Source: CAYSDH01 sp964429805
GTDB lineage: Bacteria > Bacteroidota > Bacteroidia > Flavobacteriales_D > JABDKJ01
DNA: 26,130 bases
Assembly: GCA_964429805.1 (NCBI GenBank)
Contig: CAYSDH010000045.1
Coordinates: 1 to 26,130 of the forward strand
Direction of reading: 5' to 3'
A program made the translations under genes and the position numbers. Positions 25,001-26,130 of this stretch are shown here, in pieces. The notes below the pieces were generated by a model. The model was not told the origin of the DNA and did not search any database. It worked only from the letters and a program-made list of their open reading frames with translations. Within the stretch, counting starts at the first letter, position 1, and the number at the start of each line of letters is the position of its first letter.

Positions 25001-26130
25001 ATGTGATGGTGAACTACCATTCGCATATGAAGAGACAGAGATTCCAGGAATTTGCACTGGTACTTACACGTTAATCAGAACATGGACTGCAATTGATGCA
25101 TGTGGAAATGAGTACTCTGAGAGTCAGACAGTAACTGTAATAGATACTACTGCTCCAGTAATGACTAATCTTCCTGCTGATGCAAGTGCTGAGTGTGACA
25201 ATGTTCCAGGTCCTGTAACGGATATCGTTGCTACTGATAACTGTGACCCAGCTCCAGTTGTAACTAGCTCAATGGACATTACTCCAGGTAACTGTGAAGA
25301 CAGCTACACTGTAGTATACACGTACACTGCTACTGATGATTGTGGAAATGCTTCTACAGCTACTCAGACAATTACTGTAACAGACACTACTGCTCCTACG
25401 TTTGACAATCCTCCTGCAGACATTACTGTAGAGTGTGATGACATTCCTGGTGTTGAAACTGTAACTGCTTCAGATAACTGTGACAACGATGTGACAGTAA
25501 CTGTAACTGAGACTCCGTTCTCAGGTGGTTGTGCTGGTGTCCTACAGAGATTGTGGACAGCTACAGATAACTGTGGTAACTCAACAACTCACATCCAGTT
25601 TGTGAACTTGATTGACACTACTGCTCCTGAGCTTGTAGGTGTTCCTGCTGACGTTACTGTAGAATGTGGAGATGCACTTCCTGCTCTTCCTTCTGTAACT
25701 GCAATTGACAACTGTGACCCTGACGTGCCAGTATCAGTAAGCTCAAACACTACAGACAACTGTGGATTGACTTACTCTACTACATGGACATTCACTGCTG
25801 TTGACTCATGTGGTAACTCAGTAACTGATGATTACACATTGACTGTGATTGACACAACTGCACCAACTGTAGTTGCTGCTGATGATGCAACTGTAGAGTG
25901 TGGTGACCCAATCCCTGCTCCTGCTGCTACCGCAACAGACATTTGTGGAGACGCAACATGGACTTCAGTTGATTCACAAGTAGACGGATGTGGTGACACG
26001 TATGTTCTTACAAGAACTTACACAGCTACTGACGAGTGTGGTAACATGTCAACAGATGTTCAGACAATCACTGTAATTGATACTACTGCTCCAACAATCA
26101 CTGCTGCTCCTGATGCAACAGTTGAGTGTG
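16005..26130 (+). CDS. Giant secreted HYR-repeat protein (3' end outside window)
   Basis: One frame is open from ATG 16005 to the window edge: 3375 codons with no stop. Later ATGs at 16035 and 16086 are alternative starts. All keep the export signal ending VTALLLVFFISNGNA. Order: TSP3-like Asp-rich calcium loops (residues about 95-123), a propeller-like domain (125-360), a second TSP3-like set (365-405), then 33 HYR-like beta units of about 76 residues with fixed Cys positions (TVEC, DNC, TATDDCGN). Units 1 and 10 each carry a ~190-residue insert. Such Cys-rich Ig-like arrays occur in Bacteroidota surface adhesins, often exported by type IX secretion with a C-terminal sorting domain. That end is not visible. 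A role in adhesion or gliding is inference. Neighbours give no functional link. Confidence 0.93.
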   Translation, partial: MKQTLINFYAMNNKYHCCSRVTTTFSWMKMTVTALLLVFFISNGNAAHFTQESDNCTYAMSTSTAKQGSSINNLINLSQAVASAPDQKTNLIGGDIDSDGDGVFNLVDIDDDNDGILDVDETIVAVSETCNIAFYQNIAGQLNVLDPGSGNYLPIGAPANFPYNALSHYNGDGQLYGIARATSGTDSNGAAVSPGDLIRINPFTGATEFAAALGLNDDKISGFIDGDFLYVSPGQGGSSTIDKVDIVAGTFSTINLSAPFNGPDMVIVNDIAYSINGGNLLSFDITQASPVVSSSAVSGLSAGSYGAMFVSDDNRIFASNNSGGLFEIMSYTGSPSATSLGSTQATNSNDGASCYMAPFPTGAPDTDGDTIIDALDSDSDGDGCDDVIEAGFTDADGDGYIDGTGINSDGTVAGSDGYTGTNPSVTLNSITDACCELELSISDQTFNVQCPDDVPAAPTATATTCCTGGADVVQFTISTEQGIETCTLDNAIGDVNDWSIWLPGLPGGLTDNWQLAPGTGQFNVYSNGTAHMTGTLFANNDPSLGFEVSIWLENQMDWSQWSSETTIVPPISNRSFKDDAGFAAAGGNLWTSWDYYTIDASQSVLLGTGGLAGSYLELASAPSSLLFGWQVGLAANNTNGNYGMSSWFMYSGILADGSGGFNDVAAIGDVNVDAECGSPSFQCETSVCYVYTATDDCGGLATATIKYEIEDTTAPDMIGCPDDITVNCGNIPAPAAVTANDNCIGDVDVTFIEQMTAGNCPQEMTILRGWTAVDSCGNMAECSQVITVIDNEAPVIEAPGNDLTLECDELIPAIADLTATDNCDTDVTVTSSSSSTPGNCPNEQVITRTWTATDDCGNTSSVSRTINIVDTTAPSISCPADATVECTDSTAPSATGEATASDACGTAAVTFTDGPITGNCPETFTRTWTATDECGNASSCDQVINIVDTTDPVITCPADATVDCGGDTSPSSTGSATASDNCSSSLTPSFTDGPITGSCPESFVRTWTVSDDCGNSASCTQTISIEDVTAPVITCPADASVDCNGSSDVSLTGNATATDNCSGVSINFTDGAVTGNCPQQFTRTFTATDDCGNTSTCQQTITIEDNSAPVITCPADMSIDCSDNMSPAATGEATATDDCNTVTINSTDSPLSGSCPATFVRTFTATDLCGNTSSCSQTITITDNTPPMITCPADISISCTEDIPASNATAMDDCSGFTITQADGPMTGNCPWMVERTFTATDDCGNTSSCVQTITITDDVAPVLTGGSAGTMTVECDEPMPTPAAPTATDDCGTAAVTLDTVEDSSNSCAGSIIYTWTATDECGNTSTQTFTVLIIDSTAPTFDNCPDDVTVTCEDLVPAAPVVTASDNCDTDVNINFFEMDENDPNQDICDLTTSGNLGGDDYWAIWLPNLPGGITDQFIWDANGANLVQNGNEIIITGTVHAIDDASQQFQVFITGTAGTDWTGWNSQLTTQAPLMNRSYKDDAGHAAAGGSLWTTWDYYEIDPGASFLIGQNAFAGSFLTLSQAPANFLFGLQVGDAANNKSPGFGASSWFYYNGTLNGADIEGVGDVSSDGDCSPNPSSACAYDITRTWLAYDDCGNVAYCDQVIHVEDDVLPTIDCPADITVECDESTDPSNTGEATGADNCSDVTITHIDSPLTGTCPSQFTRIWTVTDECGNFVECPQTIFIDDTTAPVLTVDADVTINCGDAVPAPGSSATDNCDDNVSITSVDSMVDGCGDTFVLTRTYTATDDCGNTDTAVQVITVVDNVDPVIVAAPDATIECGDSVPAESATATDNCGDATYTVDETFVGDCAATGVYTRVYTATDECGNTATATQTITIVDTTAPTITAAPDATVECGDPIPAESATTSDICGDASYTVSETFAADCGLTGVYTRVYTATDECGNTATATQTVTVVDTTPPTITAAPDATVECGDPVPAESASTSDTCGDASYTVSETFAADCGATGVYTRVYTATDECGNTATATQTVTVVDTTPPSITADADVTIECDEAVPGEGFVANDICGTVNVVVTDTQIAGSCPQEYTLVRTYTATDECGNTASDTQNINVQDTTAPVWNIPNPSVVDITCDEFNVCGVNGMNGMEAGYALVADQLSDADSASFVQCVQGLFAVYDVIPTATDNCDTDSLVEATSFFPIVYPECTDGAFGSDNVIVSFVCWFNAVDTCGNAPDSVFTVINIVDFTAPVVVANPDATIECGDPEPAIGYSAASDDCTLFEVVESEVITDMCGDTYTKVITFTATDQCGNTATDTQTITVVDTTAPTVVAAPDATVECGDPLPAPAATAEDTCGDASWTVSATQTDDCGDTFTMTRVYTATDECGNTSTDTQIITVIDTTPPTITAAPDATVECGDPLPAPAANADDSCGNATWTVASTQTDDCGDTFTMTRTYTATDDCGNTATDTQIITVIDTTPPTITAAPDATVECGDPLPAPAATADDSCGNATWTVTESQVDECGDTFTMTRVYTATDECGNTATDTQIITVVDTTPPSIVAGPDATVECGDPIPAQSNVSSDTCGDVNVVVTESIDDNCGDTYVLTRTYTATDDCGNVAVDTQVITVIDTTPPTIVAAPDATVECGSDIPDASATADDSCGDATWTVSETFAPDCGNTGVYTRVYTATDDCGNTATDTQIITVIDTTPPTITAADDVTVECGDAIPDENSIASDICGGTTVTVTETFAPDCGTTGVYTRVYTATDDCGNTATDTQIITVVDTTDPVFDNAPADMTVECDDVPAASLVTASDDCDPNVEVTFTETPFSGGCAGVLIRTWTATDDCGNTISHTQIVNLIDTTAPELVGVPADVTIECDQPAPAAPVVTAIDNCDPDVPVSVEVNTVDMCGTTYTTTWTFTAVDSCMNEVSDSYTLTVVDTTAPVVTAGPDATVECGDPIPGESSTSSDNCGTPSVVVVETFAPACGSTGVYTRVYTATDDCGNTSSDTQTITVVDTTNPYFMGIPDDTTAECDDIDRSDVVTAMDTCDGELPFAYEETEIPGICTGTYTLIRTWTAIDACGNEYSESQTVTVIDTTAPVMTNLPADASAECDNVPGPVTDIVATDNCDPAPVVTSSMDITPGNCEDSYTVVYTYTATDDCGNASTATQTITVTDTTAPTFDNPPADITVECDDIPGVETVTASDNCDNDVTVTVTETPFSGGCAGVLQRLWTATDNCGNSTTHIQFVNLIDTTAPELVGVPADVTVECGDALPALPSVTAIDNCDPDVPVSVSSNTTDNCGLTYSTTWTFTAVDSCGNSVTDDYTLTVIDTTAPTVVAADDATVECGDPIPAPAATATDICGDATWTSVDSQVDGCGDTYVLTRTYTATDECGNMSTDVQTITVIDTTAPTITAAPDATVEC
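16287..16376 (+). other. TSP3-like calcium-binding loops, first set
   Basis: Residues about 95-123 of the giant protein read DIDSDGDGVFNLVDIDDDND followed by GILDVDE, the DxDxDG pattern of thrombospondin type 3 calcium loops. It directly precedes the propeller-like domain and may act as a rigid calcium-dependent linker. Confidence 0.8.
16386..17085 (+). other. Propeller-like N-terminal domain of the giant protein
   Basis: Residues about 128-361. It is a succession of short beta repeats with aromatic and Gly-rich turns: FYQNIAGQLNVLDPGSGNYL, GQLYGIAR, GDLIRINPFTGATEF and NDIAYSINGGNLLSFDI. The phrases resemble DUF6923-type extracellular propeller domains found at the start of Bacteroidota surface proteins. 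The family assignment is tentative. Confidence 0.5.
17097..17232 (+). other. TSP3-like calcium-binding loops, second set
   Basis: Residues about 365-409: DTDGDTIIDALDSDSDGDGC followed by DDVIEAGFTDADGDGYIDG. Same Asp/Gly spacing as the first set. It closes the N-terminal module before the HYR array. Confidence 0.8.
17451..18030 (+). other. Inserted domain, copy 1, within HYR unit 1
   Basis: Residues about 483-676. Not HYR-like: Trp-rich, with WSIWLPGLPGG, NRSFKDDAGFAAAGG, LWTSWDYY and LFGWQVGLAANN. It is bounded by the HYR strands TISTEQGIET before and SVCYVYTATDDCGG after, so the domain sits inside one unit. It is homologous to copy 2. No known family is recognised. Confidence 0.8.
20166..20745 (+). 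other. Inserted domain, copy 2, within HYR unit 10
   Basis: Residues about 1388-1581. It shares with copy 1 WAIWLPNLPGG, NRSYKDDAGHAAAGG, LWTTWDYY and a GDV/Cys end. It is bounded by VNINFFEMDEND before and YDITRTWLAYDDCGN after, the same point in the HYR fold as copy 1. It is about the same length (about 190 residues) but clearly diverged in between. Confidence 0.8.
21330..22013 (+). repeat. Three tandem HYR units of exactly 228 bp
   Basis: The equivalent Ala codon of the A-P-D-A-T-V/I-E-C strand falls at 21330, 21558, 21786 and 22014, a period of 228 bp (76 codons) with no indel. The units starting 21558 and 21786 are nearly identical in protein, and much of the DNA is unchanged too, for example the shared GCTGCTCCTGATGCAACAG. 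Confidence 0.85.
22866..24233 (+). repeat. Six tandem HYR units of exactly 228 bp
   Basis: The equivalent Ala codon falls at 22866, 23094, 23322, 23550, 23778 and 24006, each 228 bp apart. The next, at 24237, is 231 bp on. The units starting 23094 and 23322 share long identical DNA stretches. The phrases TVECGDPLPAPAA and CGDTFTMTR occur in three consecutive units. Confidence 0.85.
24225..24685 (+). repeat. Two-unit block, copy 1 (units 25-26)
   Basis: It encodes VFDNAPADMTVECDD, TETPFSGGCAGVL, VNLIDTTAPELVGVPADVT, AIDNCDPDVPVSV and TTWTFTAVDSC. The same two-unit block recurs 1173 bp downstream at 25398-25859. Copy 1 has TAVDSCMN where copy 2 keeps the usual CGN. Confidence 0.8.
25398..25859 (+). 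repeat. Two-unit block, copy 2 (units 30-31)
   Basis: It matches the block at 24225 in order and length: TFDNPPADITVECDD, TETPFSGGCAGVL, VNLIDTTAPELVGVPADVT, AIDNCDPDVPVSV and TTWTFTAVDSCGN. The separation from copy 1 equals five repeat units, which indicates duplication of a multi-unit segment. Confidence 0.8.

Larger units (their letters stand above)
17319..26130 (+). repeat. HYR-like repeat array, 33 units in the window
   Basis: Units are recognised by a TVEC-type strand (for example CPADATVEC or APDATVEC), a DNC or DxCG in the middle, TRTWTATDDCGN near the end and an IDTTAP linker. Counting these gives 33 units, the last cut by the window edge. Units 2-11 (18150-21089) are mostly of the classic HYR type with ITCPADATV and GNCP. 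Units 12-33 (from 21090) mostly lack the first Cys and have CGD/GVYTR phrases. Units 1 and 10 carry inserted domains and unit 17 is oversized. Confidence 0.9.

Noticed and set aside
21330..26130. Regular 228-bp direct repeats as a CRISPR or satellite array
   Set aside because: The repeats are all in one reading frame, encode the same beta-domain with conserved Cys and have no spacer/repeat alternation.

Overview
The window is a chromosomal segment of a Bacteroidota bacterium, probably a free-living marine type in the Flavobacteriales/Cytophagales range (inference). Supporting signs are promoters of the TTTG/TTG-N18-21-TAnnTTTG class with little Shine-Dalgarno signal, a DUF983 gene, a carboxypeptidase-like regulatory domain protein, WG-repeat and TPR secreted proteins, the thrS-infC-rpmI-rplT order, and a giant Cys-rich HYR-type surface protein preceded by TSP3-like calcium loops. 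No rRNA, tRNA, CRISPR array, transposase or phage gene was seen.

Layout. 1-1207 (+): the 3' end of a Wzx-like polysaccharide flippase, then a DUF983 membrane protein. 1287-4181 (-): two secreted proteins that are probably co-transcribed, a TPR-like 242-residue protein and a 705-residue TPR/WG-repeat protein. 4182-4304 holds divergent promoters. 4305-7790 (+): trmD, a CPL-domain exported protein, an MscS channel and a small HAD phosphatase-like protein, with a strong terminator after mscS. 7844-11004 (+): the translation cluster thrS-infC-rpmI-rplT, closed by a textbook terminator. infC starts at a non-canonical AUA codon about 29 codons upstream of the first GTG, and the 90-nt rpmI-rplT spacer is foldable. 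11071-13041 (+): an NHLRC2-like Trx/NHL protein whose redox cysteines are absent. It overlaps tail-to-tail with an 8-TPR lipoprotein (-), which follows recA and a BCP/PrxQ peroxiredoxin in a likely bcp-recA-TPR operon with a good promoter at 15673-15705.

16005-26130 (+): one reading frame with no stop codon, at least 3375 residues, running off the window. It has an N-terminal export signal, TSP3-like calcium loops, a propeller-like domain, more TSP3-like loops, and then 33 HYR-like units of about 76 residues. A homologous ~190-residue domain is inserted at the same place inside unit 1 and unit 10. Parts of the array keep an exact 228-bp period, which points to recent segmental duplication. 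This nested, expanding giant adhesin-like protein is the most unusual thing here. The rest is mostly housekeeping and cell-envelope genes typical of the phylum.
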